Assembly (NCBI RefSeq): GCF_000240165.1
Contig: NC_017586.1
Location: 4,973,228-5,037,227 of the forward strand
Direction: 5' to 3'
Length of the DNA stretch: 64,000 bases
DNA from: Streptantibioticus cattleyicolor NRRL 8057 = DSM 46488
GTDB lineage: Bacteria > Actinomycetota > Actinomycetes > Streptomycetales > Streptomycetaceae
Shown here: positions 8,630 to 17,841 of the stretch, one piece after another
Numbering within the stretch: position 1 is the first letter of the stretch
Layout of the letters: every line of letters starts with the position of its first letter
Made by a program: the position numbers and the translations under genes
Notes under the pieces: generated by a model
What the model saw: only the letters and a program-made list of their open reading frames with translations
Database searches by the model: none
What the model was told of the DNA's origin: nothing

Positions 8630-9096
8630 GGGGACCTCCCGGGTGGTGCCTGCCGACGTCACGTGCGTCGCTGCTCCCGAAGAACGAGTGTGGCCTGCCC
8701 ATCTGCGGCCTGCCACAACCTTGCCGAGTTGCCCGGCGTGTCGGGCGCCTTCCCCGACCCGCCGTTATGGCACGGTTACCTTTTCGCAACGATGCGTGAC
8801 AAACCTCGTCACTCCTCGTTGCGAGCGCCGGTCCTGGGCGACGGTGCCAGGCTGGTCTCGGCACCTTCGGGCCCCCTCCCGCAGGATCCGGGCAGCCGGA
8901 CGGGAAACCGGTGCACGGGCTGGCCACAGTACTCCATTCGGGCCATCGGAGTGCAGCACCGCGCCGCCGATGTTGCCGGGAGACGTGCGACTCACAGTGG
9001 TGATATTCACACCATCTTCATAACTGGAACTGACGCCTTCGGTCATCTGTCTCGTCCTTGTGCAAGATGGAAGGGAACGCCAACCAAGGGACGGGG
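8630..9096. other. 467-bp divergent intergenic region
   Basis: This spacer separates sepH from the membrane-protein gene. It is less GC-rich than the genes and contains an AT-rich patch around 9000-9025 with the imperfect palindrome GGTGATATTCACACC, a plausible operator or promoter zone. Short open frames on both strands lack ribosome binding sites and the strong third-position G/C bias of the neighbours, so no gene is called. Confidence 0.5.
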
Positions 9097-10002
9097 ATGG
9101 ATGACAAGGGCGAAACCCGAACGAAAACCACCGACAAGCGCATCGACCTCAGCCTGACACAGGTCGCCGGCAGCGCCGCCGCCGCGGTGACGGCGGCCGT
9201 GCTCGCATCGTTCCTCGGGGTCTACGGGACCGTCATCGGGGCCGCCGTGGTCAGCGTCGTCGCCACCACCGGCGGCGTCATCTACCAGCATCTGTTCCGG
9301 CGAACCGGCGAGCAGTTGCGCGAGGTCACCGTGTTGACCCGGCCGCAGCGCCGCGGGCGGGCCGACGACGGCCGGACCGGGGCCACCGGTCCCGCGCCCG
9401 CCGCCGAGGAGCCCGGCACCGTCCTGACCGCCTCCGACGCGCCGTACGGCGACGGGCGGACGCCCTGGTACGACTCGGGCTACGGCGAGGGCACCGTGCA
9501 CGGCACCCGGTGGCGCGGCTGGCGGCGCTCGCTGGCCGCCGCGGGGGCCGTCTTCCTGCTGGCCATGCTGGTGATCACCGGTATCGAACTGCTCACCGGA
9601 CCGGTCTACGGCTGGTTCCACCACGGCGCCGGCGGCGGCACCAGCGTCGGACGCGTCTTCGGCGGCGGCAGCGGCAAGCCCGCGCACCCGCCGGTCCACC
9701 GGCCCTCGCCCGGCGACCTGCCGAGCGGCGGCGGCCACCCCACCACACCGGCCGGCGGTGCCTCCTCCGCCCCGGGCCGCGACGGCACCGGCGACGGCGC
9801 CTCGCGCAGCCCCGGCACCGGGCAGACCCCCGGCACCGGCGGCGACTCCCCGTCGCCGTCGCCCTCCGGCCACCCCTCCACCGGCCCGACCCGGGACGAG
9901 GGCGCCGGCCAGGGCGGTCAGGACAACGCCGGGCCAGGCGCCGGCGGCACCGGCCAGGCGGCGTCCCCTCCGGCGGCCCAGCCGTCCGGCGCCGGCCAGT
10001 GA
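9097..10002 (+). CDS. Membrane protein with long Gly/Pro/Ser-rich tail
   Basis: The 301-aa product is not a family whose function I know. A short polar N terminus (MDDKGETRTKTTDKRID) is followed by an Ala/Val-rich hydrophobic stretch (about residues 20-60, one or two membrane helices), a charged cytoplasmic segment, one more membrane helix (about 140-162, AAAGAVFLLAMLVITGIELL) and about 130 residues rich in Gly, Pro, Ser and Thr that are probably disordered and outside the membrane. The ATG at 9097 follows AAGGGACGGGG; an in-frame ATG at 9067 is possible. It stands alone between sepH and a convergent oxidase gene. Confidence 0.75.
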   Translation: MDDKGETRTKTTDKRIDLSLTQVAGSAAAAVTAAVLASFLGVYGTVIGAAVVSVVATTGGVIYQHLFRRTGEQLREVTVLTRPQRRGRADDGRTGATGPAPAAEEPGTVLTASDAPYGDGRTPWYDSGYGEGTVHGTRWRGWRRSLAAAGAVFLLAMLVITGIELLTGPVYGWFHHGAGGGTSVGRVFGGGSGKPAHPPVHRPSPGDLPSGGGHPTTPAGGASSAPGRDGTGDGASRSPGTGQTPGTGGDSPSPSPSGHPSTGPTRDEGAGQGGQDNAGPGAGGTGQAASPPAAQPSGAGQ

Positions 10003-10061
10003 CCGCCACGCCCGCTTCCGTACCTCCCGCGCGCCTGGCTCATGCGCCGGGCGCGCGGCGT

Positions 10062-10099
10062 GCGTCCAGGCGCCGGAGCACGCGCCGGCGCCTGGACGC
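10062..10099. terminator. Bidirectional terminator hairpin
   Basis: A perfect 15-bp stem (GCGTCCAGGCGCCGG with its complement) and an 8-nt loop separates two convergent genes and ends directly at the stop codon of the minus-strand oxidase gene. Confidence 0.75.
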
Positions 10100-11434
10100 T
10101 CACTCGCCCAGCACCCGGCGCAGATACCCGTTGGCGAACCGCCGTTGCGGGTCGAGCCGGTCGCGCACCGCGGTGAACTCGGTGAACCTCGGGTAGACCC
10201 GGGCCAGATCGCCCGCGTCGCGGGTGTGCAGCTTGCCCCAGTGCGGCCGGCCCTCGTGGGCGGTCATGATCTTCTCGACCGCGGTGAAGTACTCCTGGTA
10301 GCGCGTGCCGCGGTACATGTGCACCGCGATGTAGGCCGACTCCCGCCCGGACGCCGTCGACAGCGCGATGTCGTCCGCCGGGGCCACCCGCACCTCCACC
10401 GGGAACGCCACGCGCAGCGCCGAGCGCTCCACCATCGCCTTCAGCTCGCGCAGCGCCGTGGTGGCGGCGGCCCGCGGCACCGCGTACTCCATCTCCACGA
10501 AGCGCACCCGCCGCGGGCTGGTGAACACCTTGTAGGCGGTGTCGGTGTAGCTCCGGGCGGAGAGCGCCCGGCTGGATATCCGCGCCATCCCCGGCACCGC
10601 CGCGGGGACCGCCTTGCCGAGCGAACAGACCGCCTGGAAGAGGCCGTTGGAGAGGAACTCGTCGTCCAGCCAGCCGCGGAAGGCGGGCAGCGGGGCGGCC
10701 GGACCCATGCTGCGGTTGTTCCGCTTGGTGATGCAGCCCTCGGTGTGCGGAAACCAGTAGAACTCGAAGTGCTCGTTCTCGGCCACGAGTTGATCGAAGT
10801 CGGCGATGACCCGGTCGAACGTCATCGGCTCCTCCCGGGCGGACAGGAGGAACGACGGCTCCACCGCGAAGGTCACCGCGCTGATCACACCGAGCGCGCC
10901 GAGTCCGATCCGGGCGGCGGAGAAGACCTCGGGGTTCTCCCGCGCGGAGCAGGTGAGCACCGACCCGTCGGCGAGCACCAGTTCGAGCGCGGTGATCTGG
11001 GCGGCGACCGACGCGGAGTCGCGGCCGGTGCCGTGGGTGCCGGTGCTGACGGCGCCGGCCACCGTCTGCTCCATGATGTCGCCCATGTTGGTCAGCGACA
11101 GCCCGGCCGCGTCCAGCATCCGGTTGAGCCGGTGCAGCGGCATCCCGGCCTCCACGGTGACCGTGCCCGCCGCGGCGTCCACCGAGCGCACCGCCGCCAT
11201 CCCCTCCGGGCGGATCAGGACGCCGTCGGTGGCGGCGACCGCGGTGAACGAGTGCCCGGTGCCGACCGCCTTGACCGGCAGCCCGTCCTCGGCCGCGGCG
11301 CGGACGGCGGCGGCCAGCTCGTCCACCGACCTCGGGGAAACGATCCTGCTCGGCCGCGCGCCGACGTTCCCGGCCCAGTTACGCCACGTGGCCGTCCCGC
11401 TGGTGGTCTTCGTTCCGGTGGTGCTCGTGCTCAT
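10100..11434 (-). CDS. FAD-linked oxidase of the sugar-1,4-lactone oxidase family
   Basis: The 444-aa protein has a VAO-type FAD-binding domain ([18 protein letters not shown], then [15 protein letters not shown], whose His is the usual site of covalent flavin attachment) and a C-terminal aldonolactone-oxidase domain ending with the family motif HWGKLHT near residue 400. Homologues oxidise arabinono-, gulono- or galactonolactones or alditols; the substrate is not determined here. The start at 11434 gives [11 protein letters not shown]; a longer frame upstream lies inside the preceding gene. Its first 56 bp overlap the 3' end of the MFS gene, so the two are co-transcribed. Confidence 0.85.
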   Translation of the reverse strand: MSTSTTGTKTTSGTATWRNWAGNVGARPSRIVSPRSVDELAAAVRAAAEDGLPVKAVGTGHSFTAVAATDGVLIRPEGMAAVRSVDAAAGTVTVEAGMPLHRLNRMLDAAGLSLTNMGDIMEQTVAGAVSTGTHGTGRDSASVAAQITALELVLADGSVLTCSARENPEVFSAARIGLGALGVISAVTFAVEPSFLLSAREEPMTFDRVIADFDQLVAENEHFEFYWFPHTEGCITKRNNRSMGPAAPLPAFRGWLDDEFLSNGLFQAVCSLGKAVPAAVPGMARISSRALSARSYTDTAYKVFTSPRRVRFVEMEYAVPRAAATTALRELKAMVERSALRVAFPVEVRVAPADDIALSTASGRESAYIAVHMYRGTRYQEYFTAVEKIMTAHEGRPHWGKLHTRDAGDLARVYPRFTEFTAVRDRLDPQRRFANGYLRRVLGE

Positions 11435-12635
11435 CGCGGCGCTGCCCCTCCCGCTCCGGCGCCGGCCGCAGCCGGCGGTACCCGAGGAACGCCACCGCCA
11501 CGGCCAGCGCCCCGGCCGCCGCCGGCACCACGTAGCCGGCGCGCGCACCGGACGCGTCCACGACCGATCCGGCCACCGACGAGCCGATCGCCACGCCCAC
11601 CGCGAGCCCGGTGCTCGTCCAGGTCATGCCCTCGGTCAGCTTCGCCCGCGGTACCAGCCGCTCGACCAGGCCCATGGTGGTGATCATCGTCGGGGCTATC
11701 GACAACCCGGCGACGAACAACGCCACGGCCAGGGCGGGCAGGTTCCCCACCAGTTGGAGGGGGATCATACTCACGGCCATCCCGCACACCCCCACCACGA
11801 ACCGGCGGGCCGGGGAGCCGCTCAGCCTCAGCAGCCCGAAGACCGCGCCCGCCACGCACGACCCCAGCGCGTAGACCGAGAGCACCAGGCTGGCCGCCGC
11901 CTTGTGGCCCTGGGCCTGGGCGAAGGCCACGGTGACCACGTCGACCGCGCCGAAGATCGCGCCGGTGGCGGTGAAGGTGGCCACCAGCACCCGCAGCCCC
12001 GGCGAGCGCAGCGCGGAGCCGCCGCCGTGGTCGGAACGCGGGTGCGGGACGGGCTCCGTGGCGCGCTGCGCGGTGAGCCAGTGGACGCCCACCGCCAGGA
12101 AGACCGCCGCCAGCAGCGGACCGGCCTGCGGGAACCACGCCGTGCTCAGCCCGATCGACAGGATGGGCCCGAAGATGAAGCAGACCTCGTCCATCACGGA
12201 CTCGTAGGAGTACGCCGTGTGCAGCGTCGGCGAACCCCGGTAGATGGCCGCCCAGCGCGCCCGCACCATCGAGCCCACGCTGGGGGTCGCGCCGGCCACC
12301 GCCGAGCAGCAGAAGTACGCCCAGTCCGGCGCGTGCAGCTCCACGCCGACCAGCAGCCCGGCCACCGCGGCCACGGTGACCAACGCGGCCGGCCGCAGCA
12401 CCCGGCGCTGCCCGAACCGGTCCACCAGCCGGGACACCTGCGGCCCGAGCACCGCCGCGGAGAGCGCCAGCGTCGCCGACAGCCCGCCCGCCAGCCCGTA
12501 CCTGCCGGTGACCTGGCTGATCATCGTGACGATGCCGATCCCCAGCATCGACAACGGCATCCGTCCGACGAGCCCCGCCATGGAGAACGCCAGCGTGCCG
12601 GGGGCGGCGAATATAGCGCGGTAGGGGGCGAGCAC
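11379..12635 (-). CDS. MFS transporter
   Basis: A 418-aa major facilitator protein with about twelve hydrophobic helices and the loop motif [11 protein letters not shown] after helix 2. The second half begins near residue 215 ([19 protein letters not shown]). It resembles drug/solute exporters of the YceL/SotB kind; no substrate can be assigned. The GTG at 12635 is preferred because GGAG lies 5 nt upstream; a TTG start at 12674 would add thirteen residues without a ribosome site. The short His-rich C terminus ([16 protein letters not shown]) is encoded in the overlap with the oxidase gene and may bind metal. It is divergent from the ferrochelatase gene. Confidence 0.85.
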   Translation of the reverse strand: MLAPYRAIFAAPGTLAFSMAGLVGRMPLSMLGIGIVTMISQVTGRYGLAGGLSATLALSAAVLGPQVSRLVDRFGQRRVLRPAALVTVAAVAGLLVGVELHAPDWAYFCCSAVAGATPSVGSMVRARWAAIYRGSPTLHTAYSYESVMDEVCFIFGPILSIGLSTAWFPQAGPLLAAVFLAVGVHWLTAQRATEPVPHPRSDHGGGSALRSPGLRVLVATFTATGAIFGAVDVVTVAFAQAQGHKAAASLVLSVYALGSCVAGAVFGLLRLSGSPARRFVVGVCGMAVSMIPLQLVGNLPALAVALFVAGLSIAPTMITTMGLVERLVPRAKLTEGMTWTSTGLAVGVAIGSSVAGSVVDASGARAGYVVPAAAGALAVAVAFLGYRRLRPAPEREGQRRDEHEHHRNEDHQRDGHVA

Positions 12636-12869
12636 GGGCGCTCCAAGGCAGGCGAAGAGGAAAGCGGGACACAACGGGATGAGCCGTGCACGCCACCGGG
12701 GGCCCGGAGGGGTCCGGTAAGGCGCATAGAGGGCTTATACAGCTTACGCCGCCCGCGCAACGGATTTTCCGGCCGATCGCGGCCCGGTCAGGCCGCCCGC
12801 GCCCCGGCGACCGGCCGCCCACCGGCCCGGACAGGCGGGCGCGCACCGGGGGGTGGCAGGATCGGGGGC

Positions 12870-13985
12870 ATGGCCGATGAGCTCGATCCCACCCCCTACG
12901 ACGCCCTGCTGCTGCTCTCCTTCGGCGGCCCCGAAGGCCCCGACGACGTGGTCCCGTTCCTGGAGAACGTCACCGCCGGGCGCGGCATCCCGCGTGAGCG
13001 GCTGAAGGAGGTCGGGCAGCACTACTTCCTGTTCGGCGGCGTCAGCCCGATCAACGCGCAGAACCGGGAGTTCCTCGCCGCGCTGCGCGCCGACTTCGCG
13101 GCACACGGCCTCGGCCTGCCGGTCTACTGGGGCAACCGCAACTGGGCCCCGTACCTCACCGACACCCTGCGCGCCATGGCCGACGACGGCCACCGCCGCA
13201 TCCTCACCCTGGCCACCAGCGCGTACGCCTCGTACTCCGGCTGCCGGCAGTACCGGGAGAACCTCGCCGACGCGCTCGCCGCGCTGGAGGCCGAGGGGCG
13301 CCCGCGGCTGGAGATCGACAAGCTGCGCCACTACTTCAACCACCCCGGCTTCGTGCGCCCCATGGTCGACGCCGTGCTGGCCGCCCTCGACGAGCTGCCC
13401 GCCGACGTCCGCGACCGCGCCCATCTGGCGTTCACCACGCACTCCATCCCGCTGACCGCCGCCGACACCTCCGGCCCCGTCGAGCGGCACGGCGACGGCG
13501 GCGCGTACGTCGCCGAGCACCTGGACGTCGCCACCGTGGTGGCCGACGCGGTGCGCGAGGCGACCGGGGTGGACCGCCCGTGGCGCCTGGTCTACCAGTC
13601 GCGCAGCGGCGCCCCGCACATCCCGTGGCTGGAACCCGACATCTGCGACCACCTCCAGGACGAGCACGCCGCCGGGGCCCCGGCCGTGGTGATGGTGCCG
13701 ATCGGCTTCGTCTCCGACCACATGGAGGTCAAGTACGACCTCGACACCGAGGCCACCGCCAAGGCCGCCGAGCTGGGCCTGCCGGTCGCCCGCGCGGCCA
13801 CCGTGGGCGCCGACCCGCGCTTCGTGGCCGGTATCCGCGAGCTGGTACTGGAGCGCGCCACCGCCGAGCGCGGCGCGCCGGTGGAGCGGTGCGCGCTGGG
13901 CGCCCTCGGCCCCAGCCACGACGTCTGCCCGGTCGGCTGCTGCCCGGCCCGCACCCCCCGGCCGGCCGCCGCCGGCCGCGACTGA
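12870..13985 (+). CDS. cpfC: Ferrochelatase (actinobacterial coproporphyrin type)
   Basis: The 371-aa enzyme inserts Fe2+ into a porphyrin. Family motifs are visible: [15 protein letters not shown] at the start, [11 protein letters not shown], the catalytic region TTHSIP (His about 191) and [15 protein letters not shown]. Cysteines at 125 (SGCRQY) and at 341, 353, 357 and 358 (DVCPVGCC) are suited to carry the [2Fe-2S] cluster known from actinobacterial ferrochelatases. Actinobacteria use the coproporphyrin-dependent haem pathway, so coproporphyrin III is the expected substrate. The ATG follows GGATCGGGGG. An inositol-phosphatase gene follows after 56 bp. Confidence 0.93.
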   Translation: MADELDPTPYDALLLLSFGGPEGPDDVVPFLENVTAGRGIPRERLKEVGQHYFLFGGVSPINAQNREFLAALRADFAAHGLGLPVYWGNRNWAPYLTDTLRAMADDGHRRILTLATSAYASYSGCRQYRENLADALAALEAEGRPRLEIDKLRHYFNHPGFVRPMVDAVLAALDELPADVRDRAHLAFTTHSIPLTAADTSGPVERHGDGGAYVAEHLDVATVVADAVREATGVDRPWRLVYQSRSGAPHIPWLEPDICDHLQDEHAAGAPAVVMVPIGFVSDHMEVKYDLDTEATAKAAELGLPVARAATVGADPRFVAGIRELVLERATAERGAPVERCALGALGPSHDVCPVGCCPARTPRPAAAGRD

Positions 13986-14041
13986 CCGGCGCCGCACCGC
14001 CGCACCACGCCGCCCGCCCCGCACCGGACGAAGGGAACCCC

Positions 14042-14839
14042 GTGACCGACCTGGACCACGAACTGCTCGACATCGCGCTGGAGGCCGCCCGCCGGGCCGG
14101 CGCCATGCTGCGTGACGGACGCCCCGCCGACCTCGGCGTGGCCGCCACCAAGAGCAGCCCCATCGACGTGGTCACCGAGATGGACATCGTGGCCGAGAAG
14201 CTGATCACCGGCTACATCGCCGAGCGGCGCCCGGACGACGGACTCCTCGGCGAGGAGGGGGCCAGCCGCGCCGGAACCAGCGGCGTGCGCTGGGTGATCG
14301 ACCCGCTGGACGGCACCGTGAACTACCTGTACGGCCTGCCGTCCTGGGCGGTCAGCATCGCCGCCGAGGCCGACGGGCGCACCCTGGTCGGGGTGGTCGA
14401 GGCCCCGATGCGCCAGGAGACCTACCGCGCGGTGCTCGGGCGGGGCGCGTTCGTCAACGACAAGCCCGCCGCGTGCCGCCCCGCGCCGGTGTTCGAACAG
14501 GCGTTGATCGGCACCGGGTTCGGCTACCTCACCGAGCGCCGCGCGGCCCAGGCCGGCGTGGTGGCCGCCCTGCTGCCCCGGGTGCGCGACATCCGGCGCG
14601 GCGGCTCGGCCGCCATCGACCTGTGCGACCTCGGCTGCGGACGTCTCGACGGCTACTACGAACGCGGCCTCAACCCCTGGGACCTCGCGGCCGGGGAGCT
14701 GTTCGCCCGGGAGGCCGGTGCCCGTACCGGCGGCCGTCCCGGGGCGGTGGCCGGGCCGGAGCTGACCGTGGCGGCGGCCCCGGGCCTCTTCGAGCCCCTC
14801 CAGGCGTTCCTGGAGGCCGAGGGCGCCTGGCACGACTGA
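14042..14839 (+). CDS. Inositol monophosphatase family protein
   Basis: The 265-aa protein has the Li+-sensitive metal-dependent phosphatase motifs: LLGEEGAS (metal Glu), WVIDPLDGTVNYLYG (Asp-Pro-Leu-Asp-Gly-Thr metal site) and NPWDLAAGELFAREAG near the C terminus. Substrates in the family include myo-inositol-1-phosphate, fructose-1,6-bisphosphate and histidinol phosphate; the sequence does not separate these. The GTG start at 14042 has AAGGGAA upstream. In mycobacteria the homologue (suhB) lies in the same chromosomal neighbourhood. A hairpin separates it from the convergent 59-aa gene. Confidence 0.9.
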   Translation: MTDLDHELLDIALEAARRAGAMLRDGRPADLGVAATKSSPIDVVTEMDIVAEKLITGYIAERRPDDGLLGEEGASRAGTSGVRWVIDPLDGTVNYLYGLPSWAVSIAAEADGRTLVGVVEAPMRQETYRAVLGRGAFVNDKPAACRPAPVFEQALIGTGFGYLTERRAAQAGVVAALLPRVRDIRRGGSAAIDLCDLGCGRLDGYYERGLNPWDLAAGELFAREAGARTGGRPGAVAGPELTVAAAPGLFEPLQAFLEAEGAWHD

Positions 14840-14882
14840 GCCGCCCGCGGGGCCGAGGCCGGCGGTCCCGCGCCCATGCGAA

Positions 14883-14913
14883 CGCCCCGGTACCCGCCGA
14901 AGGGTCCGGGGCG
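14883..14913. terminator. Bidirectional terminator hairpin
   Basis: CGCCCCGG and CCGGGGCG form an 8-bp stem that can extend through ACCC/GGGT with one bulge. It lies between two convergent genes. Confidence 0.6.
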
Positions 14914-14929
14914 CAGGCCCGATGGAGTA

Positions 14930-15109
14930 CTAGGCGACCCGGGAAACCGACTCGACCTCGACGCCGTGCTCGGCGGCGAGGCGGCGCAGATCGTCGAGCT
15001 CGGCCTGCTCCACCTCCACGAGGAAGTCGTCACCCGACTCCCGGGCGCGGTCGAGGTCGTACTGGGTGCTCCGTATGCGCTGCATGATGCCGGTGGTGAA
15101 CGCGTCCAT
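14930..15109 (-). CDS. Conserved 59-aa hypothetical protein
   Basis: A short real gene. The ATG at 15109 has AGGGGG at 6-nt spacing, the codons show the strong third-position G/C bias of the genome, and it ends just before a terminator hairpin. The product (MDAFTTGIMQRIRSTQYDLD at the start) is acidic, predicted to be mostly helical and ends EVESVSRVA. It has no membrane segment or cysteine. Similar small proteins occur at this position beside inositol-phosphatase and cutRS in Streptomyces, as I recall. Function unknown. Confidence 0.8.
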   Translation of the reverse strand: MDAFTTGIMQRIRSTQYDLDRARESGDDFLVEVEQAELDDLRRLAAEHGVEVESVSRVA

Positions 15110-15481
15110 GGGCGCCCCCTCGTCTTCGTCGGAACAAGGTGAACTTGCGGCTCGGCGCGATCACGCGGAGAAGAGAACGCCGAAACGCGCAAGGTAGGGC
15201 GTGATCGCGGGGTTGCACTCGTCTTCCCCAGCCCCGACACGGCGAAAACCTCCCGCACCCCACCAATTCTCAAATGGATCTCAAACGGTCCTCCGATCCG
15301 GTCACCCGCCGCGCGGACATCCGGCCACCCGGCCCGCCCGGATCCGGCCACGCCCCCGTCCGCCACCGCCCGCGGGGCCCCGCCCACCGCCGGTCGCCGC
15401 CGGGACCCTTACCGCCGGTTTAACCGCATCCGAGGCAGGATGGGTGGCAGACCGATCGTTCTACCTGGAAGGACCTGCGCC
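15110..15481. other. 372-bp divergent intergenic region upstream of cutR
   Basis: The spacer carries the promoters of the 59-aa gene (leftwards) and cutRS (rightwards). It is AT-richer than its surroundings around 15110-15290 and contains a direct repeat described separately. No additional gene is supported. Confidence 0.5.
15268..15285 (+). promoter_or_regulatory. Direct repeat TCTCAAA-N4-TCTCAAA, candidate response-regulator site
   Basis: Two identical heptamers lie exactly 11 bp apart, about 200 bp upstream of cutR. Tandem half-sites one helical turn apart are how OmpR-family regulators such as CutR bind DNA, so autoregulation is possible. This is inference from geometry. Confidence 0.35.
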
Positions 15482-16135
15482 GTGCGCGTACTCGTCGTCG
15501 AGGACGAGCAGCTACTCGCCGATGCGGTGGCCACCGGCCTGCGCCGGGAGGCCATGGCCGTCGACGTCGTCTACGACGGTGGCGCCGCGCTGGAACGGAT
15601 CGGGGTCAACGACTACGACGTCGTCGTGCTCGACCGGGACCTGCCGGTGGTCCACGGCGACGAGGTGTGCCGCAAGCTCGTCGCGCTCGGGATGCCCACC
15701 CGGGTGCTGATGCTCACCGCCGCCGGTGACGTCAGCGACCGCGTCGAAGGGCTGGAACTCGGCGCCGACGACTACCTCCCCAAGCCGTTCGCCTTCAGCG
15801 AACTCATCGCCCGGGTCCGCGCCCTCGGCCGCCGCACCAGCGTCCCGCTGCCCCCGGTGCTGGAGCGCGCCGGCATCAAGCTGGACCCCAACCGCCGCGA
15901 GGTCTTCCGGGACGGCCGGGAGGTCCACCTGGCGCCCAAGGAGTTCGCGGTGCTGGAGGTGCTGCTGCGCAGCGAGGGGGCCGTGGTCTCGGCCGAGCAG
16001 CTGCTGGAGAAGGCGTGGGACGAGAACACCGACCCGTTCACCAACGTGGTGCGGGTCACCGTGATGACGCTCCGCCGCAAGCTGGGCGAGCCGCCCGTCA
16101 TCGTGACGGTCCCCGGCTCGGGTTACCGGATCTAG
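15482..16135 (+). CDS. cutR: Response regulator CutR (OmpR family)
   Basis: The 217-aa protein has a receiver domain (residues 1-115; acidic pocket EDE at 7-9, phospho-acceptor Asp51 in VVVLDRDLP, Lys in PKPFAF) and a winged-helix DNA-binding domain (about 125-217). Length and sequence match streptomycete CutR. The GTG start is preceded by GGAAGGA. It forms an operon with cutS, which begins 5 bp after its stop. CutRS was first linked to actinorhodin and copper phenotypes and is now associated with the secretion-stress response. Confidence 0.93.
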   Translation: MRVLVVEDEQLLADAVATGLRREAMAVDVVYDGGAALERIGVNDYDVVVLDRDLPVVHGDEVCRKLVALGMPTRVLMLTAAGDVSDRVEGLELGADDYLPKPFAFSELIARVRALGRRTSVPLPPVLERAGIKLDPNRREVFRDGREVHLAPKEFAVLEVLLRSEGAVVSAEQLLEKAWDENTDPFTNVVRVTVMTLRRKLGEPPVIVTVPGSGYRI

Positions 16136-16140
16136 AGCCG

Positions 16141-17400
16141 ATGCCCATGACCACCTCCCCGGCCCCCGGACCGTCCGCGACCACGCCGCCCCGGCCGACC
16201 TGGGACCCGCGTCCGCCGGAGACCACCGCGCCGTGGCTGCGGCCCACCATCCGGATCCGCCTCACCGTGCTCTACGGCGGCATGTTCCTCATCGCCGGCG
16301 TGCTGCTGCTGCTGATCATCTATCTGCTCGCGGCCCAGGCGATGCACCAGGGCGGCGAGGCGCCGTTCCGGCTGCTCGGCGGCAACGTACAGGTCAACAG
16401 CAACGCCTGCCCCGGGCTCTCCGACCCGAGCCTGACCGCCTCGCACTTCAACGACGTCCTCGACGCGTGCATGGCCCAGCAGCGCCAGATCGCCCTCAAC
16501 AACCTGCTGCGCCGCTCGCTGCTGGCGCTGCTCGGGCTCACCGTGGTCGCCTTCGCCTTCGGCTACGTGATGGCCGGCCGGGTGCTCTCGCCGCTGGGCA
16601 AGATCACCCGCACCGCGCGCGTGGTGGCCGGCTCCGACCTGTCGCGCCGCATCGAGCTCGACGGCCCGGACGACGAGCTGAAGGAGCTCGCCGACACCTT
16701 CGACGACATGCTCGACCGGCTGGACCGTTCCTTCGAGTCGCAGCGCCGGTTCGTCGCCAACGCCTCGCACGAGCTGCGCACCCCGCTGGCGATCAACCGC
16801 ACGCTGCTGGAGGTGCAGCTCGCCGACCCGGACGCCTCGCCCGACCTCCAGCAGCTCGGCAAGACGCTGCTGGCCACCAACGAGCGCAGCGAGCAGCTGG
16901 TGGAGGGGTTGCTGCTGCTCGCCCGCAGCGACAACGAGGTGGTCGAGCGCAAGGCCGTCGACCTCGCCGAGGCCGCCGCCCAGGCGCTGGAGCAGACCCG
17001 TGGCGAGGCCCAGGCCAAGGGCGTGGAGCTGCGCAGCGAGGGGCTGCGCCCGGCGGTGGTCCAGGGCAGCGGCGTCCTGCTGGAACGGATCGCGCTCAAC
17101 CTGGTGCAGAACGCGGTGCGCTACAACGTGCCGGACGGCTGGGTGGAGGTGGCCACCGGCGTCGAGGGCGGCCACGCGGTGCTGACGGTGGCCAACACCG
17201 GGCCGGTGGTCCCCGCCTACGAGCTGGACAACATCTTCGAACCGTTCCGGCGGCTGCGCACCGAGCGCACCGGCAGCGACAAGGGCGTCGGCCTCGGGCT
17301 GTCCATCGTCCGCTCGGTGGCCCGGGCGCACGGCGGTGCCATCACCGCGGTGCCCCGGGAGGGCGGTGGCCTGGTGATGCGGGTCTCGATACCGTTGTGA
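16141..17400 (+). CDS. cutS: Sensor histidine kinase CutS
   Basis: The 419-aa kinase has a Pro-rich cytoplasmic N terminus, a membrane helix (about 42-66), a short extracytoplasmic sensor loop of about 60 residues, a second helix (about 125-148), HAMP, HisKA with the phospho-acceptor His210 in NASHELRTP, and an HATPase domain with N-box LVQNAVRYN and G-boxes near the end. The sensor loop contains exactly two cysteines, Cys90 and Cys110, placed to form an intramolecular disulfide; redox or disulfide sensing by this pair has been proposed for CutS. The ATG at 16141 is used; a second in-frame ATG is at 16147. Confidence 0.93.
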   Translation: MPMTTSPAPGPSATTPPRPTWDPRPPETTAPWLRPTIRIRLTVLYGGMFLIAGVLLLLIIYLLAAQAMHQGGEAPFRLLGGNVQVNSNACPGLSDPSLTASHFNDVLDACMAQQRQIALNNLLRRSLLALLGLTVVAFAFGYVMAGRVLSPLGKITRTARVVAGSDLSRRIELDGPDDELKELADTFDDMLDRLDRSFESQRRFVANASHELRTPLAINRTLLEVQLADPDASPDLQQLGKTLLATNERSEQLVEGLLLLARSDNEVVERKAVDLAEAAAQALEQTRGEAQAKGVELRSEGLRPAVVQGSGVLLERIALNLVQNAVRYNVPDGWVEVATGVEGGHAVLTVANTGPVVPAYELDNIFEPFRRLRTERTGSDKGVGLGLSIVRSVARAHGGAITAVPREGGGLVMRVSIPL

Positions 17401-17575
17401 CCGCCGCGCCGAGGGTGAGCGGCGTGACCGGTGCGGCAGGAAATGTGACCGATGCGACCACGCCCGGAGCGTGTTCGCTTCACGCGAAATAATCCGGTCT
17501 GTCCCGGCGCTGCACCACCTGTGACTGATCGCACATGCGATTTGTGTCATGCCTACGCAGTGTGATCGGCAGTCT

Positions 17576-17608
17576 TGCGGAAAAAGCCGAAAAATCCATG
17601 TTTCCGCA
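17576..17608. repeat. Inverted repeat TGCGGAAA-N17-TTTCCGCA
   Basis: Perfect 8-bp arms separated by 17 nt in the region upstream of the DUF4193 gene. The long spacer makes an operator for a dimer or a weak hairpin possible. No regulator is assigned. Confidence 0.3.
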
Positions 17609-17695
17609 GGTCCTGATCACGGGAAGTACCCGTGACGGTGCCAGTGAAGTGCGACATTCGGACCGTGTTCGGTCATGATCGACAGCCCACATGAT

Positions 17696-17711
17696 CACCT
17701 CTTCGGAGGTG
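17696..17711 (+). promoter_or_regulatory. Hairpin with UUCG tetraloop in the DUF4193 leader
   Basis: CACCTC-TTCG-GAGGTG forms a 6-bp stem capped by the exceptionally stable UUCG tetraloop, 130 bp upstream of the DUF4193 start. Its 3' arm contains GAGGTG, resembling a ribosome binding site held in a stem. A leader structure is possible; its role is unknown. Confidence 0.35.
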
Positions 17712-17841
17712 CGGTTGGGTGTCGATTGAGTAACAGGGCTTGATGTGAGGCAAAATCTCCGCCTCGGGTCGGGCACAAGTCCGGCCCCTCGCGCGTTACG
17801 TGCGCTGGAGATACCGCAAACACCCGGAGGGGGAGAGCGCC

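Larger units (their letters stand above)
17401..17841. other. 441-bp intergenic region between cutS and the DUF4193 gene
   Basis: This AT-richer spacer contains the promoter of the DUF4193 gene. Two ordered elements are visible: the 8-bp inverted repeat TGCGGAAA/TTTCCGCA at 17576-17608 and a UUCG hairpin at 17696-17711. Frames on either strand have poor codon bias and no ribosome binding site, so no gene is called. Confidence 0.5.

Noticed and set aside
9000-9025. BldD or other developmental regulator site at GGTGATATTCACACC
   Set aside because: The imperfect palindrome is suggestive but the match to a BldD box is too weak to assert from reading alone.
8765-9046. 93-codon open frame on the minus strand in the sepH spacer
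   Set aside because: It has no ribosome binding site, mixed third-position use unlike genes here, and covers the expected divergent promoter region.
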